Source: Anniella stebbinsi | Lineage: Eukaryota > Chordata > Lepidosauria > Squamata > Anniellidae | NCBI GenBank assembly: GCA_029215795.1 | Contig: JARDYH010000002.1 | Coordinates: 366,136,973-366,200,972 of the forward strand | Direction: 5' to 3' | DNA length: 64,000 nt | Shown here: positions 51,318 to 62,936 of the stretch, one piece after another | Layout of the letters: each line of letters opens with the position of its first letter | How positions within the stretch are numbered: position 1 is the first letter of the stretch | The notes under the pieces: generated by a model | Told to the model about the DNA's origin: nothing | The model's input: only the letters and a program-made list of their open reading frames with translations | Databases searched by the model: none | Made by a program: the position numbers and the translations under genes

Positions 51318-52324
51318 TCCAAACTGGAGAAGGCAACATGCAAAGTTATTGCAAGGAGTCGGAAACCTGAGTTCGAGGATGCACCTTTTCCCATGTTGTT
51401 TCCTGAGAAGATGTTTCAGCATTGCCCAGCTGGTGCCATTGGCTGGTCTGGAGTGTTGTTCAACCCCATGTCACTTTGGACTTGCTTTCCCGCCCTGGCG
51501 CCTTCGACTTCTTTGCTCAATGGATGGATCACCGAGGCCTCCTTCTCCCTGGCCCAAGCGGAACTACTGAATCTTGCCCACTTGACTGACTGTTTGCTCG
51601 GTTGCTCCCGGATGTATTCTGGTCTGAGCAGTGCCTGCCCAAGTCCTGTTCCAGTTTGGCTTGGGCCTCATCCTGCCCTGGGCCCAGTTCTGTGATGGTT
51701 GGATCCTGACAAGCTCAGGAATTTTTGGATGAAGAAAATCACAATGCTGGAGAGGAACCACAAAGGTCACCTCTCTGAAAGTGCCCTCAGTTTAGGCTTG
51801 GAAGCACAGAGGTAGCCCCCCACCCCCACCCCCACCCCCCGATGTCAAAAGAGAGAGCATGTTGGCCCCGCGTCTCTTTGCTGAAAACAGCTTGCTTTGG
51901 TCTGAGTTGCACTTGCAAAACTTTCTCAGCCTCCATAAGAGGAAACAAAGTCTGATTGGTACAGGAAAGGGGAGGCACAGGCTGCCCTCCGTCTTACCCA
52001 GTGAGCTTTGGGGTTTTATCTGGGATGATTATGGGAATTCTGGGAGTGGGGAGGTAGAATGTGAGCAGCTTTCATTGCCAAGGACAGCTCACCACTGAGC
52101 ATGGTGTTGGCAAAGCATTCTACAACACTGTATCAAATGGAAAACTCCGCCGGTTTGCAGACACCACGGTTCTCTTGAACCTAAATCATGAGCCTGCCCC
52201 ATGTTATCCCTTCCAAAGCAGGGGTGTGGAACTTCTTTCAGCCTGAGGCCGAATTCCATTTCAGAGAAGCTCTTGAGGGCCGCATCCCAGTAGTGGGTGG
52301 GCCAAAGGCCAATGGGTTGAGCCA
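51318..52324. other. Unique sequence, no gene seen
   Basis: A CCCCCA run is at about 51817-51840. Nothing else is recognised. Confidence 0.35.
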
Positions 52325-52583
52325 TTTCAACAGGTGTCATATGTATGCATGCAGCACCTGGTGAAATTCCTTTTTCAACACAACAGTTAAAGCTGCAGGA
52401 GCCCTGCCCTCTTTTGTATCAGGTCACTTCAGCTAAAGAGAGCAGGGCTCCTGCAGTTTTAGCTGTTGTGATGAAGAGGGAATTTCACCAGGTGCTGCAT
52501 GCATACAAATGACACCTGTTGAAATTCCCTGTTCTATGTTAAAGATATAGGAGCCCTGTGCTCCTTTCCATATGGCCACCCTA
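52325..52583. mobile_element. hAT-like MITE, family D, left end missing
   Basis: From TTTCAACAGGTGTCATATG to TATGGCCACCCTA it matches the full copies at 34630 and 35221, lacking about 60 bp at the left. Confidence 0.8.
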
Positions 52584-52611
52584 CTAAAGCATTTCTAGAG
52601 TAAGGTCATAT

Positions 52612-52633
52612 TCTCTCTCTCTCTCTCTCTCTC
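52612..52633. repeat. (CT)n microsatellite
   Basis: About eleven CT units. Confidence 0.9.
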
Positions 52634-53239
52634 CCTCAGATGCCCGCACCACTTTCTTATTACTTGGCTGATCTCATGTGGTGGCTTTGCTGTTCTCACT
52701 CTGGTTGTTTGTTCAAAGTCAGCTTCTTAAACATGGGGGAAGCAAAGGTGGGCATCACAGGGTGATATTCTGGCCTAGGACAAGGCAGCCCAAAGTCCCA
52801 CTTCCTCCAATGGGAGCCTGCTCCCTCAGCCAGGTGGTCATTGGAGACCCTGCCCCATGCCTCTCCTCTCCTTGAGGCACGGCAAATCGGTTCTGCAGAA
52901 GCCCAGGCTCTATCCATCATTGCCCCATAGGCCCTGGAGTGTGCATGCCCGTGGGTGGGTGGGTGTGTCTGAATCACATGGTGGGGGTGGGTTTAGGGGT
53001 GGGGGTCGCTTCATGATAGGGCATGTTTTGCCGTAGGTTTTTAGTTTTATTAGCTGGAGTGTCTTTGTAATAGAAAGTTGGGACATAAGCGTTTTAAAAT
53101 CATATTCTACCAAAATATCTGATTCCAGAGCAGAACTCAGGAGTCACCAATTCAGCAGCCACCTTGTGCAGAAAGCCTTTCACTGCCCAAGGTTGGTATT
53201 TCGGGGGCAATGAGTCCCTTCAGACTAGGAATGCTGCTG
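52634..53239. other. Unique sequence, no gene seen
   Basis: Nothing recognised. Confidence 0.35.
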
Positions 53240-53373
53240 AAACTCAAAATAATTGTAACAGTTTTATTGTTTTTAATGTTTTATTTATTCTATTTTATGG
53301 TCTCTGTATTTATATTTATTGTTGTTCTCCGCCTCGATCCAGAGGGAGAAGTGGGTTAGAAACAAATAAATAA
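53240..53373 (+). mobile_element. L2-type LINE 3' end
   Basis: A TGTAACAGTTTTATTG stretch, then GTTCTCCGCCTCGATCCAGA and an AATAAATAAA tail. Only the 3' UTR remains. Confidence 0.8.
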
Positions 53374-53418
53374 AATAATAATAATAATAATAATAATTAT
53401 TATTATTATTATTATTAT
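53374..53418. repeat. (AAT)n(ATT)n array at L2 tail
   Basis: AAT units switch to ATT at about 53396, giving a self-complementary array. Confidence 0.95.
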
Positions 53419-54708
53419 CCATTATGTCCATAATGCCTATGCTGTGGCATTCTGTGGTCCCTTGAGACTCACGGAAGAAGCTGGTAGTAAGAGAAAAGCA
53501 GAAAGAAAATAGGATCTTGGATAGCACCAAGGGGGTCCAGCTGGCTGTAACACCCTCTTACTAGGACATTAGGAAGACGTTGTCACAGCAGAGAGCATAA
53601 CCCAACTGAAGCCTTATGCAGGATGACAAGACCTGCAGCATGGTCAGTTCTGCTCCTCCTGGACTTGCTGGCTTGATTGTTAAAGGGCCCTCACCTGAGG
53701 TTTTTGTAGCCTGAGACCTCTGCGAGGCTGGGGAAATGGGGGTTCTGTCGAGGATTCATTGCTTGAGCCAGAGGATCGTTATGGCAGGGATGTGTCCTCT
53801 GGCCAGAAGGGCCCTGAGTAAGACGTTGACTGTTCTGCCCCTGAGGAAGTGGCCTGTGTCTCATCCTCTGCTGGGGGTCCAAGGGCTGGGGGGGGGGGGT
53901 GTCATGAGACTTCTGTGAACCAAGCCTGGATGGCTACCTAATGAACTTCAGTATTTTTATTATTCAAACCAAGATTGATTACAAGTTGAGAGCTATGTTC
54001 TGCGCTGGTGCAGTCTGCATGACTAATCGTCTAAACTCTGCCATTTCTGTGCATGTCCTGATGTTGGTTGGGTGGTTTCACCCTTTACTTTCTGAAGAAA
54101 AAGTAAATGTAGCCCATGCTTGTAGAGCGATGCCACTTGAACCCTTAAGTTCCTATTTTCCAAACCAACTAGTGTAAAACATTGGATTTGAAATCTTTCA
54201 ATGACTAATCATGTTTTTAGGAACAGCTGCAGAAGGTAGTGCCCAACCTGTGTTCAACATTTCTTTTTCATTCATGACTTGGTTTCATTTCCATATCTAG
54301 TTAGTAAACCAAAGCCATTTCACTCGATTATCAGAGAGATTTTTTTCCTCTTGTTTGGTTTACTATAGAGCTGGGTGTTGGTGGGTGGCGTCGGGAGGGG
54401 ATACTGGAACTGAACCGGAGCAGGAGGAAGTTGGAAGGGGTGTAGTGCCCTCCAGGGCACCTAGTGGGTGAGGGGGAGGTCTGGGCCTCAGCAGATGGAG
54501 ATGCCTCTTCTGCAGCTCCTACTTACGTCACTTGCACTGTGGCCACTCACGTTGGCTCCCACAGGTCCAAACCAACTCTAGGGTAAACAGTAGGAGACAC
54601 GTATAAAAGGCAGAGGAAGGAGGAAGCCATGGAAGGATGAGCTCCACGGCTCTCCATGGTCAGAGCAGGGCCAGTCCTACCATTAAGTAGTTATTTAACC
54701 AATTATTA
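53419..54708. other. Unique sequence, no gene seen
   Basis: A G run at about 53889-53899; no repeat or exon recognised. Confidence 0.35.
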
Positions 54709-54910
54709 GACCCTGTTCAGATGACACGCTAAGCCACGGTGGTTCAGCATTTTGAGCTAAACATTATGGCTTAGCCTGACATTAGCGTGTTGTGTGAACC
54801 ATTCCTAACCATGGTGGCTACATAACCACAGTTTAAACATGCACACTAACCGTTTGCTGCAAAAAGGTTAGTGGTCTAACCATGGCTTAGTGCGATGTCT
54901 GAACAGGCCC
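54709..54910. mobile_element. MITE with CTGTTCAGA terminal repeats
   Basis: The left CCCTGTTCAGATGACACGCT pairs with the right TGCGATGTCTGAACAGGCCC; inside, CTAAGCCACGGT pairs with ACCATGGCTTAG. The element is about 202 bp and non-coding, without a clear target duplication. Confidence 0.7.
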
Positions 54911-54934
54911 TTCTTGTATCTGTAGTACCAGAGA

Positions 54935-55265
54935 AGGGGAGGTGTTTGTGGGACTTTTTTGCCACAAGTGCTAAAAATACCTTGACTAGGCTGACAACTG
55001 TTACCCAGAGGATCTTTTCTTCACTCTCCCCCAGACTCTGGAATGGCCTGCCGGAGGAGATTCATCAATTTAACACTCTCTCTGAGTTTAAAGCAGCTAT
55101 AAAAACTAGCCTCTTCCGGCAGGCCTACCCAGATGAACTTTAAACCAAGAATTTTAAGATGTGTTGATTGTTTTATATGTATTTGATCTCTATTGTTATT
55201 GTATTAATGCCATTCCCCGCCTCGATCCAAAGGGAGAGGCGGGTAAGAAATACATTTATTATTCT
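54935..55265 (+). mobile_element. L2-type LINE 3' end with ORF2 C-terminus
   Basis: The end of ORF2 is open (LTTVTQRIFSSLSPRLWNGL at about 54973-55040, FRQAYPDEL to 55140). The 3' UTR carries TTCCCCGCCTCGATCC and ends in ATT units. It is close to the minus-strand copy at 4223. Confidence 0.85.
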
Positions 55266-56462
55266 TATTATTATTGGTCCCGCAACTGTTCCATGGAAGT
55301 GGAATACAGGAACGGATCGAGTTCTCACATCTACGGTGACTGCAGAGAAACCCAGCATGAACCACTCAAAAGCAGGGCCAGCATCAGGGCTCAGCCTCAT
55401 TGGGAACTGTAGAAGGCGGCCCACAGCCAATCCTAGAAGCCTCCTGGGCCGGCTGCTGTGGGTCCATCTGTCCCCTCCAAGGGAACAAGCAGCAAGAGGA
55501 GAAGGAGCAATAAGATTTGCACATCCTGCACACTCTCCCTTGGAGGTAGTGGTGCGGATTGGGCCCAGAGGGAGCAGCACACATATGGTCAACAGTATCA
55601 CCGGGGGGGGGGGGGAACTGAGAGCATCCAGTCCAACCCCCCTACACACACACACATGCGCACAACAGCTAGCAATATTCATAAGTTAGCAGCATATATT
55701 TCCTGATACCACCTCTGGAACTTTTTGTATCCCATGTTCTAAATAGCAGGGATTCAAGCCTGAGCCCCAAACCCTTTGATCTGTTATTCCCTGCCCCTTA
55801 TCCACTCACTGACCCACTGGTTCTTTTGTCAAAAGGCACCGGCTGCAGCATTAAAGTACAAACAGGAGGCATACAAACTCTTTTCGTGGACAAGAGGAGA
55901 AGAACTGAATTTAAGTGCCATGACAACCACAGGCGCATCGTTAGGCTTGGGCTCATCAGCACCTCTGGCAAAAAGGAGTGGTTATTATGAGTGGTCTGTT
56001 GTGAGACTGAACGAAGACAATTGATTGTAAAGTTCTTTGCTGAGAAGAAGGGCACATTTGATTAATTGAAACAACTCAGCAGTTCGTTGACTTCACTTTT
56101 GCCAGCCCAAATGGTTGCGTTGCATGATCTGGAAAGGGATTCTGGGGCACATTTCTCAGACCATGCACTGTGCCATTGGGGTTTGCAAAATAAATATTGG
56201 TGGCTCAAACAACAACTTGGGCCCATCTTCCTGTACCACTAGCATGCAAGCAAGACGAAATTGTGGACGTTTGGTGCAAATGGCAGCATAGGGAGAATCC
56301 ATCTTCCGTGAGCCCCCTTCCCCATCCTGAGCCCTTACGACTGTGGGGAGAAACCTGAATCGTGCATATGGCCAGGAGCACCTGGCAGGGTCTCTGAGGC
56401 CAGAGGGAGACTGGCAGGAGTTCTTGACAATCACAGGGAGATGCATCTGTTGAAATCCATGT
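55266..56462. other. Unique sequence, no gene seen
   Basis: A G run at about 55602-55614 and a short CA run at about 55645. No gene is seen. Confidence 0.35.
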
Positions 56463-56540
56463 CGTAGAATCATAGAAGAGTAGAATTGGAAGGGGCCTAT
56501 AAGGCCATTGAGTCCAACCCCCTGCTCAGTGTCCACCCCC
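56463..56540 (-). mobile_element. CR1-type LINE 3' end, short
   Basis: GTAGAATCATAGAAGAGTAG leads into GGCCTATAAGGCCATTGAG and CCAACCCCCTGCTCAGTG. Confidence 0.75.
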
Positions 56541-56963
56541 ATGGGTTAAAAGACGCATTATGGAGTACATGCCACTTAAAGCAATTGGCATAAATTGTGT
56601 GTTGGTTGGGGTAGGGGGAGAGCCATGTATGTTGATGCGCTCCGTAGAGGAAAGCTGGAAAATGAAATGAATAAATAGATATTCAGGGCAGAAAACATGG
56701 GGCGAGAGATGTTAATCTATACAGCCAGCTATGTTAATGATCATAAAAGATTCACCATAATGAACCTTCTTTATATAGGGGGGAAATGGTTGCACCATGA
56801 TCCAGGGAGACCCTGGCATTGGGAAGCACAGGTCACCTTTAGAGGCACTTGCAGGATCAAATGACATCACGTTTTGACTTGACGCTTCCGCTTATCTCCC
56901 ATTTTAGATTTGGCACTGATCACATTGCTGGATGATACACTACAGTGGGATCACATTACTATA

Positions 56964-57012
<49 letters not shown>

Positions 57013-57014
57013 AC
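56964..57014. repeat. (CT)n(CA)n compound microsatellite
   Basis: CT units switch to CA units at about 56989. Confidence 0.95.
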
Positions 57015-57587
57015 TGCCCCCCAAACCTGCCTTGACAAAAACAACAACACCAAGATTGTGGGAACTGTGCCAAGAAAGGCACCAAACTAGTGAGCATCCC
57101 ATTCTCAGTTGACATGCAGGGCTTTGTAAGAGTTACAAACCAAGATTAAAAATCGCTTTATCGGTTTCAGTTTATTACGGCTGTTTACTTCTTACACCAT
57201 TTGTTTCAGGGACTGGGATAGCCCTGACGGATGCTATCTGACAGGTCCTCAAAAGGAGCTATAGAGTGATGTGGAAGCTGAATAAGTGGTGAGATTATCC
57301 CCTGACTATACTTCTGTATGCAGCCAGTTACAAGCAGAGCGCTCACACCAGTTGGCTAATATCTCCTGGGGGGGGGGGGCAGGGTGCCAGTGCCCCCAGC
57401 TCCCTTTGCCAAGAAGGACTCATATCCTTAAACATGTGAGCTCAGTTCTGGTTCATTCATTAGCATTTCTTAACTTTCTGGTTTCGCTTTGAGTCAGACA
57501 ACTTCAAAACATTGTTTGGCAGCATCGTTCAAGAACGTTTTTTGAACCAGTCCAGGCCCATGTCATGTAGATTAATGACATCACCTC

Positions 57588-57650
57588 CTCTTCTTCTTCT
57601 TCTTCTTCTTCTTCTTCTTCTTCTTCTTCTTCTTCTTCTTCTTCTTCTTC
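57588..57650. repeat. (TTC)n microsatellite
   Basis: About 21 TTC units. Confidence 0.95.
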
Positions 57651-58070
57651 CGCATCTTTGTCCTGGCTCTATGCAAAGAAGGTGCTTGACTGGTCCTTAG
57701 CTTAACAGGCTTACAATGTAAAATAGACACAGGGAAACACCAGCGCTAGAGGAGCAAAATGGAATTAGGCAGGATAAATAGGACAAGAATATGCAATTAT
57801 TTTGTCATGTGTGCTTCAGCTTCGTTACAGCATAGGGTACTGGAATGTAACTTCTGTAAATGGATACAGGGACAAAATATTTAAACTTGAGGGGGGATTT
57901 TATTTGAAAGCATCATTTGCACTAATTAATCCTATATCCTGTGAAACTGTTATCATATTTGACTACAAGGCACAGGTTGAGTTTCACCTATTCTTCCTGC
58001 CAACCCTTTGCTCTTTCTGTGTTGACTTGTATAATGGGACAGCAATGGGACTTACATGAAATGTAAGTCT

Positions 58071-58140
58071 CTTCTTCTTCTTCTTCTTCTTCTTCTTCTT
58101 CTTCTTCTTCTTCTTCTTCTTCTTCTTCTTCTTCTTCTTC
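58071..58140. repeat. (TTC)n microsatellite
   Basis: About 23 TTC units, 420 bp after the previous TTC array and in the same orientation. Confidence 0.95.
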
Positions 58141-58433
58141 ATTCCCAAATAGTGAAGGTTATGTTTACTTTTACCAAGATGAGGCTTCTTTGGCCAAGAA
58201 CCTTCTAGCATTCCCACACTATGAGGCATAGTTGGTTCATCTGAACTGGTATAAAAATGGGGAAATGCGCCTTTAGAAGTTCCAATTTAGCCCAGCCTTC
58301 CAAGTAACTTCTCAGGGGCTGTTATGCCAGTTCTGGTTGTCTGGGGGAAAGAACCTTACTAGCCACTAAGACGAGTCTCTCCTTCCTGCTCCATCTGACT
58401 AGCTTGTTTCTCAAACTTGAACAGGTGTATCTG

Positions 58434-59061
58434 AGGGTGCCTCTAGACTGACAGTATCTGTCCTGGTGGCTTCGGAATAGTGGCAGTTGCGTTACATGAT
58501 GCTGCCGCCAATCCAAAGCCATCTAGGGGCAAAGCCCCAAAGCTCCGCATTTAAAAAAGTCGGGCATTTAGTCCGACTTCTTTAGGATTGAGCACCGTGA
58601 CAACTGCTTTTGCCGTGTGTCGCTCTTGCTCCAGAGCTTCTCGGAGGCCTGCCCAGTCTATGGTGACCACTGATTGGTTGCCACGGGCGGGGCAGGGAAG
58701 GGGGTTGTCCAGAGAGCCATAAGCTCACCAGACCACCTCCGCCCCTCCACAGACCTCCCTCCCTTCTCCCCATAAAATAAATAATAAAAAACCCCTTCTT
58801 CCCCACCCCACGTTTAAAGAAAAATAAATACATAAAGTTTTTAAAAAACCACTTCCACCCGCCCTACTTCCCCACCCCAGAAAAAAATTAAATAAACTTA
58901 TCTCAAATGCCGCTTGGTGGGCGCGGTGGCGGCTGTGGATTGAGCTGGAAAGCACGCCGTCGCGCTCCTTGCGTGTAGAGGGGCGCAAGGAGCACAATTT
59001 TGCATTGCGCCACCTGCCGCCGCTGGCGTGACATGGAAGAGAAGCCGTCTAGAGGCGGCCT
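58434..59061. mobile_element. MITE-like element with GCCTCTAGAC terminal repeats
   Basis: AGGGTGCCTCTAGAC at the left pairs with GTCTAGAGGCGGCCT at the right, 628 bp apart. Inner GCGCAAGGAGC/GCTCCTTGCG pairs form a hairpin near 58968-58995. The end motif resembles family B ends. No frame of note and no clear target duplication. Confidence 0.65.
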
Positions 59062-59887
59062 ACGTATGATTCACCAGATCAAGAGAGAATACAACAGCTT
59101 TAAAGGACAGACTTCACTCAGTGATAGATTTGCAAGTCTTTACCAAGTGTTTTGGGCTTCAAGAATGATTGTATATGGTCCTTGAAACAACTCTCAAATG
59201 AGACAAAACAATTAGGATATCAAAGAATATATTTTTATTGCTCAAGCCCTCTAAGAGAATAGACTTAGCTTTAGCTAAAATGAGGCAGATCACAAACATT
59301 ACCAAATACACACAAGTTGTAATCACTAAAAGTACAGTGAAGATAGTAGCAAGCATATTCCCCTCAATCTAACAGTCAATATCAATGGTTCATATTTAAC
59401 TAAATGGAGGGCATGGTGGGCGAAGCCAGCCTAAGTACGTGTGGCAGATTTCTCATTCTCCCAGGATTGCTCCCTCTTACTGATACAACACTGGCCTTTT
59501 CTAACCCCCATGACATCAATGATCTCATCTTTAGCTTTGGACCTGGTCATACCACTATTTTCATTTTTCTCCATGTAACCAGGTCTTCCACTGATACCAG
59601 TAGCACCCAGATGGAGGTATCCCTGCTATGTGCTGCTTCCAGCACTTGATCGACCCATTTGTGGCAGCCTCCCTCCATTTCCAAGAACAGACTCCATTAC
59701 TCATAGGTATCTCAACAACACATACATGCAGAACCAGCCACACCTATGAGATGCAATAAATTCTTATCAATTCTACCCACTACAGAGCATATTCCACTAT
59801 ACCACAGGCCATGCTTGAGTTATATAATGCCCTGAGTAGAGTTAGCACCTAACTCGTACAACTTTAGCTCTATTCCAAATGTATTAC
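59062..59887. other. Unique sequence, no gene seen
   Basis: Nothing recognised. Confidence 0.35.
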
Positions 59888-59965
59888 TTGATTTACTTAT
59901 TACTTGATTTATCTAATACATTTCTACACTGCCCAAGAGCCAAAGCTCTCTGGGCATAGACCAAT
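59888..59965 (-). mobile_element. LINE 3' tail (CCCAGAGAG type)
   Basis: The sequence TTTATCTAATACATTTCTAC followed by CAAAGCTCTCTGGGCATAG matches the reverse of the tail at 3370. A 17-bp GATTTACTTATTACTT duplication precedes it. Confidence 0.5.
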
Positions 59966-60402
59966 ATGTGAGCACAGCCTCTGATGTGGTTTGGTGTGAT
60001 GAGCCCCACCCCCTGGATAAACACAAGAAGGCTCCATCCTTACAGAGGTTAGTGCTGTACATGTAGACACCAGGGGTCAGAACTGGTCAGCCTGTGTGAT
60101 ATCAGGGGCAGGGCTAGTCTGTACGTAGCCACGCTCCCTGCCCACACATTGCTCTATGGATACGTAGTAACATCGGATTAAGACGTGTGTCGTTTCAGTT
60201 TAAGGAAGAAGTTAATTCTGACAACAACAGCAGAAGCTAAACTCACTCTGCATCCTAAACCAAAAAAAAAAAATCTTGAATGAATAAAATCCTACAGACC
60301 AATTTCATTATCAAATACTGATGATGAGACCTTGACATTACCTATGTTTTGTAAAAGGAAGGAAAGAGAGGGAAATAAGAGAGGTCGTCAATGCCAGACA
60401 CA
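59966..60402. other. Unique sequence, no gene seen
   Basis: Nothing recognised. Confidence 0.35.
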
Positions 60403-60515
60403 CCAGGGGTGGGGAAGTGATGGCCCTCCAGATGTTGCCAGACTACAACTCCCAATGGAAGGGAGGGGGGAACTGTAGTCCAGCAACATCTGGAGGGGCT
60501 GCAGCTCCCTCCCTG
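60403..60515. mobile_element. Fold-back repeat, family G
   Basis: It starts CAGGGGTGGGGAAGTGATGG and has TCCAGATGTTGCCAGACTAC on one arm and GTAGTCCAGCAACATCTGGA on the other. It ends in CTCCCTCCCTG. Confidence 0.7.
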
Positions 60516-60804
60516 TTGTCAAACAGGCTGCTTTTCTCTACCTGAAGGCTTTCAAAGCAGCTTCCATTCATTTAGCATAATATAATAAATTCCATCCCAA
60601 CTGAAACACCAACTGTAGCCGTGCAAGAAAACTTACGGCAGCAAGTGAGAGGTCAAATGAGCAACCACCAAAGGCAGATGAAAATAAGAAGCTTGTCACC
60701 CAACCGAGAGAAGCAGAGTCTTCTCGCACAGGCCTCTGGGGAGGGGTCCTTCCGTAACTTGGGTACCACCACAAAGAAGGAACTGCTCCTGGCAGTCGCA
60801 CACC
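60516..60804. other. Unique sequence, no gene seen
   Basis: Nothing recognised. Confidence 0.3.
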
Positions 60805-60900
60805 TCCAGTGAATCCTATGCTTGTCTACTCAGAAGTAATCCCCACTGAAATCAATGGGACTGACTCCCAGGAAAGTATGGGCAGAATTGCAGCCCTGTA
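60805..60900. repeat. Short palindromic interspersed repeat
   Basis: CTACTCAGAAGTAATCCCCA and GGGACTGACTCCCAGG surround CTGAAATCAATG. It ends in AGAATTGCAGCCCTG. Confidence 0.6.
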
Positions 60901-61454
60901 CCAGAAGTCAGGGTGCCTCCTCCACCTCAGGTTGCCTCCTCTGATGAAGTCACATTCTTCCCAAATATCAAGGCTATCTCAACATTGCGTCTTCGTTTTA
61001 TTTTCTTTTTTGTTCTGGTCACTGCCAAGAAGGCATTTACTAGAACTGGGAGCAGTTTTAGCTTGTTACATTTACATATATATGGATTAAGTTGAATTAC
61101 AGTGTACTATCAGCAAACATAATGATTAAGGAACATCTGTTTTTATCTGTTCTGCTGAATTTTATGGCTTTGTTTTTATTACTATTTCTTCCATTTTATT
61201 CTTGTACGTATTCCCTTTTTTATCGTTTTATTATACCCTCTTCTGGAAAAAATTTTTAAAGAATGGATAGCACAAAAATCTTCCAAAAAATGAATTGAAT
61301 TAATCTGTTATAAAGAAATGCAATTAAATAGGGAGCTGGGCAGGGCTGTCCAGTGCCTCCTCTCTTTTTTAATTTATGCATGTTCCCAATCGCAATGAAA
61401 GCTCAAACAGACATCAGTGCCATTAAAGTGGCGTAATGGGTAAATAAGGAGCAC
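60901..61454. other. Unique AT-rich sequence, no gene seen
   Basis: Nothing recognised. Confidence 0.35.
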
Positions 61455-61560
61455 ATGCAATAAATTAAGACTGCAATTCTGTATTCCCTTACCTGGGAGT
61501 CAGCCCCATTCAACTCAATGAGACTTGTTTTTGGGCATACCTGTATAAGATGGTGCTGTG
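61455..61560. repeat. Short palindromic interspersed repeat, reverse copy
   Basis: GACTGCAATTCTGTATTCCC, then ACCTGGGAGTCAGCCCCATT and CAATGAGACTTG, is the reverse of the copy at 60805. Confidence 0.55.
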
Positions 61561-62284
61561 AAGGATTAGCCAAGGCGTTATGTTAATGGAGGAATGTCAA
61601 AGGTTGTAAGGGAACAAGTGGATCAGAGACAGAGATCAGTGCAGTGGTAGATGTCAGGTTGCCTTATTCTGTTTTTTGTTTGTGTGTGTGTGTGTGTATT
61701 TCTAGTTATCAACTTGCAGAAGAGAAAATAAGGCTATCCTGGAGTGGCCTCTCCTGGCCTCTCCTGTCTTCCCCACCCATCGGAACACCCCCTTTCTCCC
61801 CTCTCTAAGGCCTATTTTCTGACCATGGAGAGGCAGCTGCGAGTGTTCAGGGGGTCAGGGCGTTGTCTCCAACCTCCAAAGGCATTTTCTGAGCCATTCT
61901 CTGGTCCCTGGGCTCTCGCCCAGGACCATAGGATGGCTCTCTAAGGCTAGAAGTTTAAGAACAAAAACAATGTCTAGGAAATGCTATTTCATGTTCAGCT
62001 ATTAAGATCCAAAACAAAACAATGTCTAGGAAATGCTATTTCATGTTCAGCAATTAAGATCCAAAAAAATCTTTAAGTATGTTCTGTTTAACAAGAAATG
62101 CTTTTAAAATTTTATTTTATGCAAGTTATATTTGGATGTGATGTTTCAAGTATTTTTTTTAATTTTAAAAAAATTAAAAGAATCCAAAGGTTTCCCCGCT
62201 ACTAATTCTTGTTAGTATAACACCAAAATTGAATCCACCTAAAGCAGTTTTTGGTGGATGTGTTGTCTGAAGTGTATTAATGAG
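61561..62284. other. Unique sequence with GT array and tandem duplication
   Basis: A (GT)n array lies at 61680-61698 and a 52-bp tandem duplication at 61964-62067. No gene is seen. Confidence 0.35.
61964..62067. repeat. 52-bp tandem duplication
   Basis: Two copies of a unit containing CAATGTCTAGGAAATGC and AAGATCC lie head to tail with one visible mismatch (CAGCT versus CAGCA). Confidence 0.9.
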
Positions 62285-62452
62285 CTATAAAGACTGGTCT
62301 CTTCCGGCAGGCCACCCAGTCGAATTTTAAGAGTTGTATTGGTATTTTAACAATGTATTAGTTTTTATATGTTATTAATCAGTTTTATGTATTTTATATC
62401 ATTTGTTTTTAATATTGTTCCCTGCCTCGATCCAGAGGGAGAGGCGGGTAAG

Positions 62453-62456
<4 letters not shown>
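62285..62456 (+). mobile_element. L2-type LINE 3' end
   Basis: The last ORF2 codons (CTCTTCCGGCAGGCCACCC) are followed by the 3' UTR with CCTGCCTCGATCCAGAGG and GGCGGGTAAGAAAT. Confidence 0.85.

Positions 62457-62499
<43 letters not shown>
62457..62499. repeat. (TA)n microsatellite at L2 tail
   Basis: About 21 TA units directly follow the L2 end. Confidence 0.95.
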
Positions 62500-62502
<3 letters not shown>

Positions 62503-62936
62503 ACTGGCAGCTGAAGGCTTTGTAAATCCTAGAACTATAGTTTAAAAACACTCAGGAAAGGCCAAATCCATAACAAGAAGCAACCCTTCTAGGACAGGGA
62601 GAGCCATGGCTTGAGTCCCAAAGGAAATTGGACACAACAACTTCAAAATGTGGACATATTTCAGGATGGTGCAATGGGGGTTTCAAGGGTAGCAGTCCAG
62701 AGGCATGGCCACTGAGCCATGGCAGAGTCAGGTAGGCAGAGGGCTGGTGGCCGCTGGACAGGCAGTTTGGAGGATGCAACACAGAGCAGGCAAGTTTCAC
62801 CGATACAGTGAGGAAGGTGGTGAGCAGGTAAGCGCAGGTGGGCCTTCACACTGCTCAGCAGCATCTGATGGGGAGGGGGGAAAACCCAATTCCAGTTTTG
62901 TCACTCACTGGCTTGCTTGCCATTACATTGATCTCC
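62500..62936. other. Unique sequence, no gene seen
   Basis: Nothing recognised. Confidence 0.35.

Larger units (their letters stand above)
56541..58433. other. Unique sequence with three microsatellites
   Basis: Arrays are listed separately. The block 57100-57210 is AT-rich and repeat-free. No gene is seen. Confidence 0.3.
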
